The notes below the pieces were generated by a model. The model ran no database searches. It was not told the DNA's origin and saw only the letters and a program-made list of their open reading frames with translations. From NCBI GenBank assembly GCA_024138025.1, contig JAMXBD010001213.1, positions 124,001 to 188,000 of the forward strand: a stretch of DNA of 64,000 bases, read 5' to 3'. The position numbers and the translations under genes were made by a program. This document shows positions 25,000-37,065 of this stretch, piece after piece. The first letter of the stretch is position 1. Each line of letters opens with the position of its first letter. The DNA is from Combretum micranthum (Eukaryota > Streptophyta > Magnoliopsida > Myrtales > Combretaceae).

Positions 25000-25046
25000 G
25001 TGATCTCGAGGAGGAGTATTCATACTCGGAGGATTATTTTGATTAG
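25000..25046 (+). other. Candidate Pol tail exon in S3
   Basis: 47 nt: GT, then 14 codons (DLEEEYSYSEDYFD), then TAG, directly after CTTGATTAG. Confidence 0.6.
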
Positions 25047-27133
25047 TGGATTTATCGATCGACTCATCCATAAGGAAGATAGATCCTCATGGCCAAGTGA
25101 GTTTATTTCCTACTTTTTACGTACTTGGTTGTGCTTATAGCTAGAGGCACTAGAAGTAGGAAAAGATGAAATTGAATCATGTATGATAATACTGGTTGAA
25201 AGAATGTTAAGTATACCGAGGTATGAATCATTGTTAATTAACCTATGTTTTACTATCATTCTGTTGGAGTGTGTGCAAAATTCTGTGATCATCTTTAAAT
25301 TACTTTAAACATATACTACGAGTTATATTAATTGATTCATGCATATCACGCAGTTAGTTTCATCGCATGAGCTGCTATTCTCGATGGGACAAGAGTTTAG
25401 TAGCCAGTGTGCAGTAGCCAGAAATCTGCAAAATGGGCGATTAGGAGCCTGAAAGAACTATGTGATGATGGGCAAGTAGGAGCCTAAAATAAACTACATG
25501 AGTTGGATTTAAAATGGGTTTAAAGCTTGGAACACCTAACCCTGAATGGAGGGTTAAATCCATTCAAACATATGATTTCCGGTAGATCATATGTATTGCT
25601 TGATCACTTGTTTGATGCATTCATATGCTTATTCAATAACTTGATTGAAATTATTTATACAAGTACTTTGATTCAAGAATATTCTCACTAAACTAGTTAT
25701 GCTTATTCTCCAATAGACCTTTGTTGTAACAGGACTATATCTTTTATGCCCGAAGACTTTATATACTCAAGAGGGATGATGTTTTAGAAAGCGTATGGGA
25801 ATCTTTTTAAGATCTTAGGTTAATCATCATTCAATGTCTTATGACGTTAGTATTATTTGGTTGTGAAAAGATTAAGTTGTTATTATGATTGATTGGAGAA
25901 TTATAAGGGAAAAACCCTAAGATGATGTAAGGATTATATTCTCTTAATGATAAATTAGGTGTTTACTTAGATTTTTGTATGCTATATTTACTATCTCAAA
26001 CTATACATCCTACCGGTGTCTCCTATTATTGTGATAGACGCCTTGCATATGGTGTTGAAAACTTTCGCATGACTTCGGGAAGTCATTCTTAAGTTTTAAT
26101 ACCATATGTGGCGGACTGCCACGTTTAGGGTACCCTTCGGGGCGTGACACATATCGAGTCATGAATTGCCTATAATGAATTGTATGTTCTATTAGCATGT
26201 TGAAGTGTCTAAAATGGTTGATCACTTGCAAGAAATTGAATATAAATGGCTAGACTCTACTTAAAACTTAATGCATATACTTCACAGTTAAGTCTCATTG
26301 TATTCGCTATTATACAATTGATGGGACAAGTGTATGATAGTGGTAGTTGGTATAACTGGTAGAATCTGTATGTGCGAGTAGAAGCTGTAAGAACTACACA
26401 AATTGACGGCGAGTAGGAGCAGGTAAGATCTACATGTATTTGGTGGCGAATAGTAGCCGTAAGAACTATAAATGGTTTTGTTAAAATTGTTGGTTGTAAT
26501 TGGCTGGAATATCTAACCCCGATTGAAGGGCGTGGGTTCATTCAACATATGGTTCCCGAAATACCATATGTCTTGTATACTTATATGTTTGATACATTTC
26601 ACTTTCTTGTATAAATAAATTTGGTCGATATCTTTGTTTCGAGTATGTAAATCGAGAATGTTCTCACTAAGCTTGTAAAGTTTACATTACTATAAATTTT
26701 TGTATACGCAGGATCATTCGTTCCTTTATCTAAGGTCTTTGCATATCCGAGTAAATCTTCTTTTTGAGAGTTTTTAGGGAAATCTACTCGAAGATTTATA
26801 ATAGACTTCCTTTAAAATCTTTTGATGAGCTACTTAAGTTATCTTGTAAAAACTAGTAACTTTTATATTATCCTTGAAGATTAGCGAGGGAATGCTCCTA
26901 AGACTTGTGTAATGGAATATTAAATGTTATTTGTGGGTTAACTTTATTTCTAGATTCTTGTATGTTCATTATTATTTACTTAAACCACACTTCCCAATGG
27001 AAGTGCATCTTCTATTATCGTGTTGTACACCTTACATATAATATCGAGACTTTCACATGACTGAGATAGTCATTCTTAAGTCTTGATATTATATGTGGCG
27101 ACTCCATGTTTAGGTACCCTTCAGGGCATGACA

Positions 27134-28241
27134 AACAAGATTAGGTGGTTAACCAGCAAAATTGATACTTCAACCTTTTCTATCTCAATTTTCTTGCACT
27201 TAATTAATATCTCTATTGAGGTGTTAGATTCTCATCATTCCTCCTTTCTTTGAAAAGATTTGTCATCGACTCTTGTTTTCTATTCACATACAATTTTTCT
27301 TCCATTTATATGAAGACTTGTTGATGATAGAAAGAAGTCCTCTGGCTTTTATTCCCTTTTACAAATTCAAACCTCTCTTGCTACACCTCGTTTAGGGTCA
27401 TCTAAGGTCATTAAAGTAATAAGAAAGCTTACCCATACTTTTAGATGGTGTAGGTATTACAATACTCATTATAAAACAACTTGTCTACCACATTTGGTAA
27501 GGTCATCTTAGCAATATATGTGCAACATCCTTGAAAGCTACATCACATAGAACCATATTGAATAGTTGTCAATAGCTAAAAAAACTTGTACCTCTTTATT
27601 TACATGAGTAACAACTCCTCGAGAATTCAATCGCTATAGGCTATATGGTCTCATATGCAAAGTAACCTATAAATTAATCCTTTCCACAATTATATGAAAT
27701 AATTTTCTCACAGCTTCCTCCATTAATTACTAATTTATGAGCCTTCCCCTATGCCAAACAACAAGTATGAAATAAGTTTTCCCTTTGCCTAGACCTTCTT
27801 TTACTTGCTCACTTGAATCTTTCTTATAGTATAAATTGATTCTTTCTCCTCTATAACTCTTATTCCCTCATATTTCACATACTCCATTTCATCTATATTT
27901 TAGAAGTTTCATCACCTATCTTTTTCTTGACACCAACACCTTTGAATTTCTCCTTATTATCAACATCCTCCTCTTTCACTTTCTAGTTAGAACTTTATGT
28001 AAGAAGTGTCATCTCCTTCTTAATAGAATTTAACTCCATTTTGATACTTTTCATATCAGTTGTCAAATATAATATTTGATGCTAATATTACTTGATGTCC
28101 TTTGTTGTTCCTTTTAAATAGACTTATCTTCCAAACTTTATACAATAAATAGTCCTACTAGTATCGTACATAACTTTCTTGTAAAACTGCAACGTGTTGC
28201 TTATTGATAAGTGTTAAAAGATCCTCAATTCTAGCACTCAT
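27134..28241 (-). pseudogene. Decayed gag-protease of a different Ty3/gypsy lineage
   Basis: Read on the minus strand. An ATG at 28241 starts SARIEDLLTLINKQHVAVLQ, ending at 28158 and resembling the N-terminus of a gag. Further on, broken frames give GKAHKLVINGGSC (about 27690-27750) and LCDVAFKDVAHILL (about 27505-27555). These are the active-site region (normally I-I-D-x-G-S-C) and the CDVxPMDAxHILL block of retropepsins in a gypsy lineage distinct from E1-E5, which use DTGATHSF. The catalytic Asp is Asn here. No RT follows, and the E3 LTR ends exactly where this remnant is cut. Assigned by motif memory only. Confidence 0.6.
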
Positions 28242-30348
28242 TGAATACAGTTTTATATGGATTTTATGAGAACCTATCAAGAAAAGGGTACTTAATTGCT
28301 TAATATTTCATTTCAAGGTTTAATGAAGACATTTCAAAGATATAAGGATTATTCAAGAAAAAACAACATGAAAGTTGGCAAAATACACCAAAGGTTGATT
28401 TTTCAATGTACTCGACCAACTACATGGCCATGTACATGCTAGTGTTTAGCCACAAAAAGCGACCAGAAACTACTTCAAAATGTACACTAGCAACTGTCCA
28501 AGGAGTGTATGAAGTAGTGTTCAAGGAAAAAATGTGGCCAGCGAAGAAATTCATACTTTTTCAATGTACACGGCCACGAACAGCCGTGTACTTGGTAGGG
28601 CACTTCCAAAGGTGGTCACAACTATAGATATATGTACTGCAACTTTTCAAAGATCATCATTATTGTTATTCTAATCCCTAGGACAGTAAAAACACGAACT
28701 TTAGAGAGACAATTGCTGAGTTCCATTGAAGATTACAAGACATTCAAGGAAAGCGTTTTTACTGTTTAATCATGTCTTTAGATTACTTCTGTAGATCTCT
28801 TTGTGTTATTGTTAAATTCATGGAAGACTAATTCTGTATATCTAGAATCTTGTGAAACCCTAAACCCATGTGATCTGAATTGTTTCTTGATCAATGAAAG
28901 TTTATGTCTTTACATCTATTCATATGTTATAATTGTCTTGTGATTGATTTGCTTACAAGATTGATTACATGTTTGATTCTTGTTAGATAGAAAGAGGTTT
29001 CATCTAATAGGATAGATCTATATGAATAGAGGGATTACATGTTTCACCTAAAGATAGGAAAGCTTTGATCTTTTGCAATAAAGATTCCATCTTTATTTAA
29101 GAATCTTGATCTTGCATGCAATCTCTTATGGCATTAGTGAGGAAGAGGTCCCCATTATCTCATATGAGGTTAGGAATTGATTAACTCGAAAGAGTGATCG
29201 ATTTATTTATGTGATTCTGTATTATAAAGCATAAATATTTTATTAATCAATCTATTGTTATAAAAATTAGGGTTTATGGTGGATCAAGATGAAGGGTATG
29301 TCTTGTAATTGATATCTATTTGTTAAAGCAATACAATTGATCTTAGGGTTTAATAGTTTAGATGGTTAATTAGGTAATTGATAATCTTACTTAATATTTA
29401 CCCAAAGATTAGACTTAATAGTAGAGAAAAGGTGATTCTAGCATTTGCTCTATAGATCTCTGTAAACAATATCTATTTTAATCATATACTAATATAGATA
29501 GGTACACTGCCTAACTCGATCGTAGGAATTAAACTGGATTTATAAATTTTAAAATTTGAGACGATCATATCACCTATATGTATATGACAATCATCTAATG
29601 GTATAATATCTCACAAAACTATATATTTAAAATAATCCAATGGAAAAAGCTACCCAATTTCATGTTTCATCTCCTAAATTTCTTTACCTTAATTAATCAA
29701 CTTATGGATGTGGATTATTTGAATTTTGAAACCTATAATCTTAACTTTGCTACAACATATTCTAAAATCAAATCTTCACAATAATTATCAATACACACAA
29801 TATATCAACAATCATGAATTTTAGCTCTAACATGAAATCCATAATTCCAATAATAAAAATTCACAACTCCACAAGAAAATTTCACTAGCAACCAAACAAA
29901 CAATCCATCAATCTCACTTACACAATTTTTCCCCAAATATTAGAAAATCAGTAAAAAGAAAGGATTTCATACTTACCACATAGAGTGTATCTATCAAAGC
30001 TTAGATACCAAATGACACATAAATGTGAATGCGTGTTTAAGATGCCTTCTAAATTACTTTGAAAATTAGTTTTCTAAATCCTAAGATATGAATGAAGTGA
30101 TTTTTTATGGTTTTTACGAGGTCATATGAATTGTTAAAAAAGAAAAAGGATGAAATTGACTATTCGTTATGGATCATGAAACATCGAAACCAAATTAATT
30201 TTGTGTTTGAATGGCAAATTAATAACACATGATTTGTGAAGCCCCTACAAGTTAATAAAAACGAAAAACCAAAAGATTTGACAAAGTTGATCCACTTTGT
30301 TGCAAGTCTAAGCAAAAGTCCATTACAACTTTTATATTCTAAGATATA
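28242..30348. other. Unassigned AT-rich DNA, no supportable gene
   Basis: No domain or long frame is recognisable; the 73-codon frame at 28406-28627 has no family features. At 29998-30010 the minus strand reads TGGTATCTAAGCT, similar to a tRNA-iMet primer-binding site. The next bases end in TGTCA on the minus strand, and TGTAGGGGC occurs at about 30249 (minus strand), so 30013-30249 might be a short minus-strand LTR. This is weak. Confidence 0.4.
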
Positions 30349-30698
30349 TGTTAGATGGAACTTTTAGAATATAGTAGGTGAAGTTTGTAGAGCATGTTAG
30401 TTAAGATGTTTACATGTGATATTCTAAATAGTTGTTAGAGTGCCATCGATAATGGTTTGTAATTGTTAGGTTGAATTGATTTCCCCATTTATTGTGGAAG
30501 AGATAGCCTATAGATAGACATGACTCAGTCATTTGTAAATAAGTCCAACAAAAATTAAGAAATATACGAATACTTCTTTATTCCCAATTACATTCTATCT
30601 TATTTTGTCAATTTCAATAAATCATTTTCTAGCTAATTATCTCTTTTAACTAAATACCATCATCACATTTTCTCTTTTATTTCAATCAAATACTATCA
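30349..30698 (+). repeat. C1: probable 5' LTR of a Ty1/copia element
   Basis: TGTTAGATGGAAC to ATACTATCA, about 350 bp, ending one base before a PBS and followed by copia gag. The end is fixed by the PBS; the start is inferred from the TGTTAG motif and is less certain. I see no 3' partner in the window. Confidence 0.6.
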
Positions 30699-30699
30699 A

Positions 30700-30712
30700 T
30701 GGTATCAAAGCC
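30700..30712 (+). promoter_or_regulatory. C1 primer-binding site
   Basis: TGGTATCAAAGCC matches the complement of the plant initiator-Met tRNA 3' end with one difference (A for G). Confidence 0.8.
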
Positions 30713-30760
30713 TCATTCGGTCATCTGATGGGTTTACTATATTAAAAATTTTTATAAACC

Positions 30761-31189
30761 ATGGCAACCACTAAATCCAATAATCAAATTCGACTATCGA
30801 TATCTTTTGGGGAATATTATGATTGTTGGTCCATCATAATAAGGACTTACTCCCTATCACAAGGTCTGTGAGACATCATAGAAAATGGTATTACCATGCC
30901 AAAAAATATATCTACTTTATTAAAGTTAGAATTAGATAAATGCAAAGCCACTAAAGAAAAAAGATTAGAAGGCATTATATGATATTCTATTGAATAAAAT
31001 TTTTCCTAGATTTAGTGGAGTTACTAATGTAAAGCAAGCATGAGATATACAGAAGGAGGAGTTTCAAGGAAGTGATAAGGTACATCTTATTAAACTTCAA
31101 ACCTTGAGATGAGATTTTTAAAAATTAGAATATGAAATTCTCAGGTTGTAAAGGATTACTATACTAGAGTAAATGAAATAGCAGCTCAA
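30761..31189 (+). pseudogene. gag: C1 copia gag
   Basis: ATG at 30761 starts MATTKSNNQIRLSISFGEYY, then WSIIIRTYSLSQGL and DIIENG, the pattern of the N-terminal gag domain of plant Ty1/copia (nucleocapsid precursor). After an in-frame TGA, a frameshift leads to KIFPRFSGVTNVKQA, EEFQGSDKVHLIKLQTLR and VVKDYYTRVNEIAAQMR, matching the usual order up to the end of the gag core. The CCHC knuckle and protease are absent: gag runs straight into the pre-integrase domain, so roughly 1 kb has been deleted. Confidence 0.8.
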
Positions 31190-31348
31190 ATGAGAGTAGA
31201 TAAAGAAAAGTCCTTACTCTGGAAAAGGAGACTTGGTCGTTTACGTTTTCAAGAATTAAAGACTTTACAACAAAAGAATATGATGTCAAATCTACGAAAT
31301 ATTAAGGAGGTTAAGGACGTTTGGGAAGCCTGGATGCTTAAGAAGCAA
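31190..31348 (+). pseudogene. pol: C1 copia GAG-pre-integrase domain, first part
   Basis: LLWKRRLGRLRFQELKTLQQKNMM matches the LWHRRLGHLNFQGLK.L..KNMV block of the copia integrase zinc-finger region; the finger His residues are changed. The segment ends WMLKKQ at exactly the S4 insertion point. Joined across S4 it continues K-Q-H-x-K-S-F-P, the normal GKQHRxSFP motif. Confidence 0.8.
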
Positions 31349-31926
31349 TGTAATCCCCTTAATTTTACATAATCTGATTATAATAAATATTATAAATAAA
31401 ATGTAGAATTATAAAAGAACTATATTAAAAATATCAGAAATTACTCCAAATATTTTTTTTTGTGATTTAATTTTTTTTTTAGTATGAACAAATTAGAATA
31501 AAGAATCTTTATCACTAAAACTTTAAAAGTTCATAATATTGGAAATAAAGAATAAAGAGAATTATTTAATATTTAAGAACCTAAGTTTTAATGTTCAAAA
31601 AATATTAATACCTTCAAGTTAAATAATTCCGAGTCTATAGAAACTATAATTCTTATCTAATCTAGTAACTTATAATTAGTAAAAAGAACCAAGTAACAAA
31701 TATAAAATTAAATTAAATTTCTAATCTATTAAAAACTCTAGAATAAATTTATAAATAGAAATGAATTCATATGTAATTTCAAATCTTAAAAATTTATAAT
31801 AAAATTGAATTAAGGGCAATATAATTATTAATTTATCAAAATACCACCAAACAAAACTTTTAAACAAATAAAATATAATTTACAATAACAAGTATAAAAC
31901 TGAAAAGTAAAAGCATTAAACTAAAG

Positions 31927-32500
31927 ATTCTATGTATACTATCGTATTCAGAATATTTAATATCATTAATATGTAAATTTTTATCCAAAAATATTATCAA
32001 ATCAGTATTTATCATACGTGTCATTTAGATCCACAAAATTAATTTTTTTCACCTTGTTCATATTTTTGCCTACTTCTTATATATTTATTGTTATAAATTT
32101 ATCATCTTCTTTTTGTTTTTGTATTTCCATTCATCCTAACTCCTTACATTTTTTTTTTAATTTTCACGTTGTTTTTCAAATTCTAAACTTTGAACATCGC
32201 CTGGACGTGCCAACTTTCCGACAAAAAGCAAAAAATTAAACACATATACACACATCTTTAATAGAAATTCTATGTATACCATATTGTTCAGAATATTTAA
32301 TAACAAGAATATGGAAATTTTCATCTAAAAATATTACCGAATCAATATTTATCATACGTATTACTTAGACCTGCAAAATTGATTTTTTTCACAAGTTTAT
32401 ATTCTTCCCCACTCCTTACACTGTTGTTGGTTATAAATTCATCATCTTCTCTTTATTTTTGTATTTATATATACCCTAAACCTAAGATATTATCAACTAA
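31927..32500 (+). repeat. Tandem duplication, 340-bp period, in S4
   Basis: ATTCTATGTATAC .. TATTTATCATACGT .. TTTTTTTCAC recurs at 31927 and 32267 with clear divergence; similarity fades after about 220-240 bases of each unit. Confidence 0.7.
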
Positions 32501-32774
32501 TAATTATTATATTATATTTATACTTGTAAATCACACTTTCGATGTAAGACTTATGCAAGTTGCATGCTCTCTACGGTGGAGATCTCCTAGATTTGTGCAA
32601 GCCAAAATTGTCTCCAAATTTGTCTCCAATTGTGTCAAATGTTAACACTTCAACACACATTAACATATTATATGAAGACAACAAAACAAACTCAATTAAT
32701 GCAGCCAATTGTAAGTGGAAGAAGCAAACACTGGAGGAGAAACAAAACCAAAATCGCCTCTCCTTTCTCTTCTT

Positions 32775-32782
32775 TATATATA
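32775..32782 (+). promoter_or_regulatory. LTR TATA box (S4)
   Basis: TATATATA after TCTCTTCTT, in the same context as the S5 promoter (TTCTTCTATATATA). Confidence 0.55.
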
Positions 32783-33763
32783 TATGTATGTACAATAAAG
32801 AACAAGCAAACAAGGAGATTAATAAACAACAAAATACTCTCTACACCAGCCCAGAAAAATACACTCACAAACACAACAAAACTTAATAAAATTCGTCCTC
32901 CATTGATACATAAACACAAGCTCGGTTCAAGATCAACTTGGTAAGTTAAATTTGTTTTTCAATCAGTTTTTGTGTATATAATGTTCCTAAACGTGTCTTG
33001 ATGATCCTAGGATCAAAATACAACTCAAAACAAAGTTTAAATCACGTTCAAACAGCTCCAAGAAGGTAAGAGTTTATAAACTTTAATTTGTACCAATTAA
33101 TCCGAAAATCATTAACTAAGGATGATTTTTTATGTTTTTAGTTGTTATATGTGTGGAAATATCATGTATAAGTGCTTAGGAATGATTTAAAATGAATTTG
33201 AATGTGTAAAATATACAAAACAAGCTTTGGATCCAAGGTTGAAGATGATGAATCGTATCGTTGATACTATTCACATGAATAGTAACTGAATTTTGAAGAA
33301 AAATTAAAAAAAATCATCTATAAATTTTTTTTTTCTTTTCTGGTTGGTTGAATAATTACTAATAATATATATTTATTAATTTTGAAGTGAAAAATATTTT
33401 TAATAATTTTTTAGAATTATTTTTATTAATATATAGTTATTTAAGTATATGTGTATGTAAATACTTTAGCATTATAAATGATGTAGAAAAATATAATTTT
33501 ATTAATTATGATGATATAAAATAATTAATATTATTGTATTTATTAATTCTGGGTTATTATTATTTTTAAATAATTTTTCATATTAGTTTTATTAGTATAA
33601 GCTAATTAAGATATATATTGTATGTATATGTATTAGTAATGCAAAAAGTGTTAAAAACTAATATTATTATTTATTATGAATTTTATTATAAAATTATTAA
33701 TTATTTAAAAATATATATTAATTAATTAATAATATTTAGCTATAAAATCTGTTATATTATTCT

Positions 33764-34080
33764 GAATGTTGTTATTATTATTATTCTATTGTTGTTAATG
33801 TTGTCAATGTTATTATCATTAATATTATCATTACCACTATTATTATTATTATCAATAATGATGTGATTATTATTACTATTATTATTATGATATTATTATT
33901 ATTATTATTATTAATCAGATTATTATTAATATTATTATTAATATCCTTATTATTAATATTATTATTATCATTACCACTGTTAGTATTAGTAATATTGGTA
34001 ATGATGCTATCACTATTATGATTATAACTAGTATTATTATTACTATGATATGTATTATTATTATTGTTATCTTTAAGATT
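33764..34080. repeat. Imperfect ATT microsatellite in S4
   Basis: Long interrupted runs of TTA/ATT trinucleotides with GTT, ATC and ACT variants. Confidence 0.9.
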
Positions 34081-36095
34081 ACTACTATTTTAATACAGTT
34101 ATTATGAAAAATAATATTGGTATTACTAGGTACTTTATAAATGAAAATATAAGTATAATAATTGTAAAATACTTATTTTATGCATAAGAATGGAAATTTA
34201 AATAAGATAAATTTTTTAATAATATAATACATTTTACATATCAAGAAAATTATATGAAGTAAATAAAAGAAACACGACGATACTAAATTTAGTAAATAAA
34301 TACGAGTACTATAATGGGTCGGGTAAGGAACAATGTAAAAACAGCAATAATAATGATAACTATAAAAATATAAGCCTACTAAATATTAATTTTTCGAACG
34401 CTCAATAGAAATATAAAATATTTTAAGATCAAGACAAGCAAAATGAAAATAAATATTAAATAATAATTAATTATCATAGGATCATTAGAGGACTAATACA
34501 GGTAATGGAAATTAAATTAAATATTAGGATAGGACACTTAGATAATTATAGAAGTTTAATTACGCTATTTATATTATGTTAATAAATATTTTGTCATAAT
34601 AAGTGACAATGAATTGTAATTAATATAAATAAAACTAATATACTTAAATGAATTGTTTTACTAAATAAAACCATAAAAGAAAGGAGTAAGTAATTTCTAA
34701 TATATGTTTAATTTAGAATTAGTGCAAATAATAGTATAAGTTATACCATAACTAATGGTGAATATGTTATCTCAAATATCTTATTTTCGGAACTAATAAA
34801 AGAATAGATTAGTTAAATAATAAATATATGTTATTTCATTTTCATAGGAAAAATAAATCAATTCTCGAATTTCTAGTAGTATAATCCGATAGTTTAGCGA
34901 GGACTACAGGTGAGTAACTTTGATTTTATCATACTATTTGTGCTTATAATATAGCTGCATTTATAATAATAATATATTAAACCAATATGCATGTGGGATT
35001 TGGGTATACTGCATGATGTTTGGTGTATGCTTGATTGCCAAAATTATCCTATTATAAGTGATAAGTTTATTGTATGATAATTACTATATAAAGCATGTTG
35101 ATATTGTCTGTGAATCGTATGATAACCTTAAACCTGACTAAAAACTTTTGACACCATAAAAGAAAATGATCATGCATTACACGATTTGCATAAACAGCAT
35201 TTAGGCAAGTGGCAGCCTACTACGTATTAGTATTTCGGCCCTCTGATAATGCTTGGTTGACCAAGGCTAAAAGCTATTAGATCAACACAAGGTTACCTTT
35301 GAGCTATCTGTACTATAGGAACTAAATGGTAAATGAAGGACGCCACGTATGGTATCGCTTTGAAAGAACTAACACTTAGTGGAGTTTCTAAGGCAGAAAA
35401 CAAGAAATGAGAGATTTAAGATATGGTTAATTTAAAGAGATAATTAAAGTGAATGTTGTTGTATTCCTGTATGCTTAGTCTTTCCTTGGTAGGTGGGCCA
35501 TAGCAATGTGATCCTTCAACCCCGATGAAAGGGCATAAATCTCCATCCTGCTTTGGATTCTAGATCATCCAAGCTTGTAATCAACATATGATTGATTGTT
35601 ACATTGCATATGATTGGTAATTATACTTGTTTGTTATTGTTTGATGTGTGGTTTGGTCAGGTTATCTCATATAGCCCGTAGTTCACTCACCCGTCAACAG
35701 TTTTTGTGCAAGACTAATACTAGCTAGGATTAGGCTAGAAATGTGTGAAGAGAGCTTCTCCAACAAACTCTGTTGAAAATAGAAATATAGCATATGGTAA
35801 ACTTAGAATGTAAATTAGATCATTTTATAATAATTTGAAAATTTGTAAGTTGTAAGTTTGAAACCCATTTTCATTATTTGGTAGGAGATACGATTCTCTG
35901 CGATCTTGGTAGGAAGTGGACAATCGGATTCCATAGCTGAAATCCAGTAATATAATATATAATTATATGAAAGACACTGATAAATAAATAGAGTCTTATA
36001 CACTCTGACTTACAAGACGGCTCTCATATTACGGGTGCACACGTGGTATGATAGTTTTAGATTAATCCTACTAGGCTCCCTTTCGAGGTATGAAT

Positions 36096-36635
36096 AGCAA
36101 CACTGAAAATCATTCCCTACCTATGGAGAGCTAAAGCACCACTAGAGATCATACATACAGATGTGCATGGACTTATGAGAACACCATCCTTAAGAAAATG
36201 AGTATTTCATCCTCATTATCGATGATTATACTAAAATGACATGGGTCTATTTTATGTGCAAATGACCTAAAGTATTCGAAATTTTTAAGAAATTCAAATG
36301 ATTTGTTAGAAGAAAGAGAGGATTTAATATGGAAACAATAAGAAGTGATACAAGAAAGGTATATATCAAAACAGGTTAAAAAATTGTTTGAAGATGGAGT
36401 CTAACAACCATCTTATGGTTAGATATGCACTAGAGCAAATTAGTGTATCCAATGAAATTTTGGGTAGAAGTGCTATACATGGCAATCTACCTCCTCGATA
36501 GGTGTGCAACTAAAGTTGTAAAACGCATTGACAAAAAGCCATCTTCACAAATCTCTTTATGTTTTTATAAAAGTATTTTGTTATGTACACATTCTAGCAA
36601 AAAAAGACATAAGTTGGAGAGAAGACTAATGGAAC
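36096..36635 (+). pseudogene. pol: C1 copia integrase core
   Basis: Broken frames give KSFPTYGE, then EIIHTDVHGLMRTPSL (first catalytic Asp in HTDVHG), ILIIDDYTKMTWVYF, VFEIFKKFK, and METIRSDTRKVYI, where the usual SDRGGEY has lost its G-G-E. After a deletion come KFWVEVLYMAIYLLDRCATKVV and KKRHKLERRLME. The DDE Glu region is missing, as are about 60 residues between the second Asp and the WVEAVYTA-type block. It continues after a probable MITE at 36894. Confidence 0.8.
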
Positions 36636-36893
36636 GTTTGGTTCACTGAATATAATAAGGCTAAAAAAGAATAACAATTCTTTATTTAATAGTTAGGGGT
36701 ATTTTTGAAACAAACATACTTTTTAGTCAGAAATATCCATTCATCCAGTAAAGAGAAGGTATAGGGATTCTTTATCTATTCTGCATCACATGAAATAGAT
36801 ATTCTTTTGATAGAATTTTTTGCAAACCAAATGAAGGAATAGATATTTTGAGGAAATAAAGCTGAAATATTAACTCATCCATTCAACCAAACA
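36636..36893. mobile_element. Probable MITE within C1 integrase
   Basis: About 258 bp, non-coding, between two collinear parts of copia integrase. The ends are inverted: GTTTGGTTCACTGAAT on the left and GTTTGGTTGAATGG on the complement of the right end. A GTTTGGTT terminus is common among Harbinger- or hAT-like plant MITEs. I could not fix a target duplication; TAATG occurs near both ends but is not flush on the left. Confidence 0.4.
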
Positions 36894-37065
36894 TAATGTT
36901 AAAGATGCATCTACCTTGTATAAACAAAAACTCTAAAGGCTATTAAATATATATGACCAAGCAACTTATCATCAATATGGATCTTGAGTTTAACAAAAGT
37001 GCTACTAGAAATTGAGATGAAGAGAAACTAGAGAAACAGAAGTGCAGAGGTGCTAAGAATAAAAT
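36894..37065 (+). pseudogene. pol: C1 copia: end of integrase / connector
   Basis: Frames give NSKGY, then LIINMDLEFNKSATRN and DEEKLEKQK, corresponding to the SKGYKLYNP..IISRDVEFNE.. .W.WDEEK segment that follows the integrase core in plant copia elements. No RT is visible further right. Confidence 0.65.

Larger units (their letters stand above)
22071..26149 (+). mobile_element. S3: group A solo LTR nested in E3 LTR
   Basis: 4079 bp, TGTAAGCCCC to GGGGCGTGACA. TSD is CATAG / CATAT (22066-22070, 26150-26154), one mismatch; removing the insertion restores the E3 LTR text around ATATCGAGTCATGAATTGCC. It is longer than its relatives because of ~200 extra bases near the start (about 22090-22310) and a ~40-bp duplication around 23566-23635 (two TTGATGAAG(T/C)TAAGG copies). 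It carries TATA (22957), donor TTAG|GTAA (23151), conserved block (about 24795-24901), acceptor (24998-24999), tail exon, donor AA|GTGAGT (25097), palindrome (25569-25593) and terminal hairpin (26046-26108). Confidence 0.92.
19379..27133 (+). repeat. E3 3' LTR (group A), split by S3
   Basis: Present as 19379-22070 and 26155-27133 (net about 3.67 kb). It starts TATAAACTC (TG mutated to TA) after a PPT and ends CAGGGCATGACA. Features: TATA (20056), donor CTAG|GTAA (GT at 20185), a TTCTTG-rich microsatellite (about 20425-20445), a TA run (about 20659-20680), conserved block (about 21670-21775), acceptor CTTAG (21861-21862), tail exon, donor GA|GTGAGT (21935), variable repeat zone (about 26334-26500), acceptor GCAG (26710-26711) and terminal hairpin (27035-27095). 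Expected right TSD: AACAA (27134-27138). Confidence 0.88.
31349..36095 (+). mobile_element. S4: group B solo LTR inserted in C1 integrase
   Basis: 4747 bp. It starts TGTAATCCCC and ends in a decayed terminus CTAGGCTCCCTTTCGAGGTATGAAT. TSD AGCAA is exact (31344-31348, 36096-36100), and removing the insert plus one TSD restores copia integrase. Shared with S5: TATATATA promoter (32775), paired donor motifs TTG|GTAAGT (32941) and AG|GTAAG (33066), a CAG|GTGAGTAA donor (34910) and a GCATTACAC..TTGCAT..CAGCCT(A/G)CTACGT block (about 35172-35225). The tail-exon position after TTTTCATAG (34847) is open for only nine codons and no longer encodes the conserved end. Confidence 0.88.

Noticed and set aside
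28406..28627. 73-codon frame in unassigned DNA
   Set aside because: No recognisable family, no promoter or neighbouring frame, within the length expected by chance.
32560..32944. Overlapping 75-108 codon frames on both strands in S4
   Set aside because: Overlap the S4 TATA box and A-rich leader; no motifs, mutually exclusive, composition-driven.
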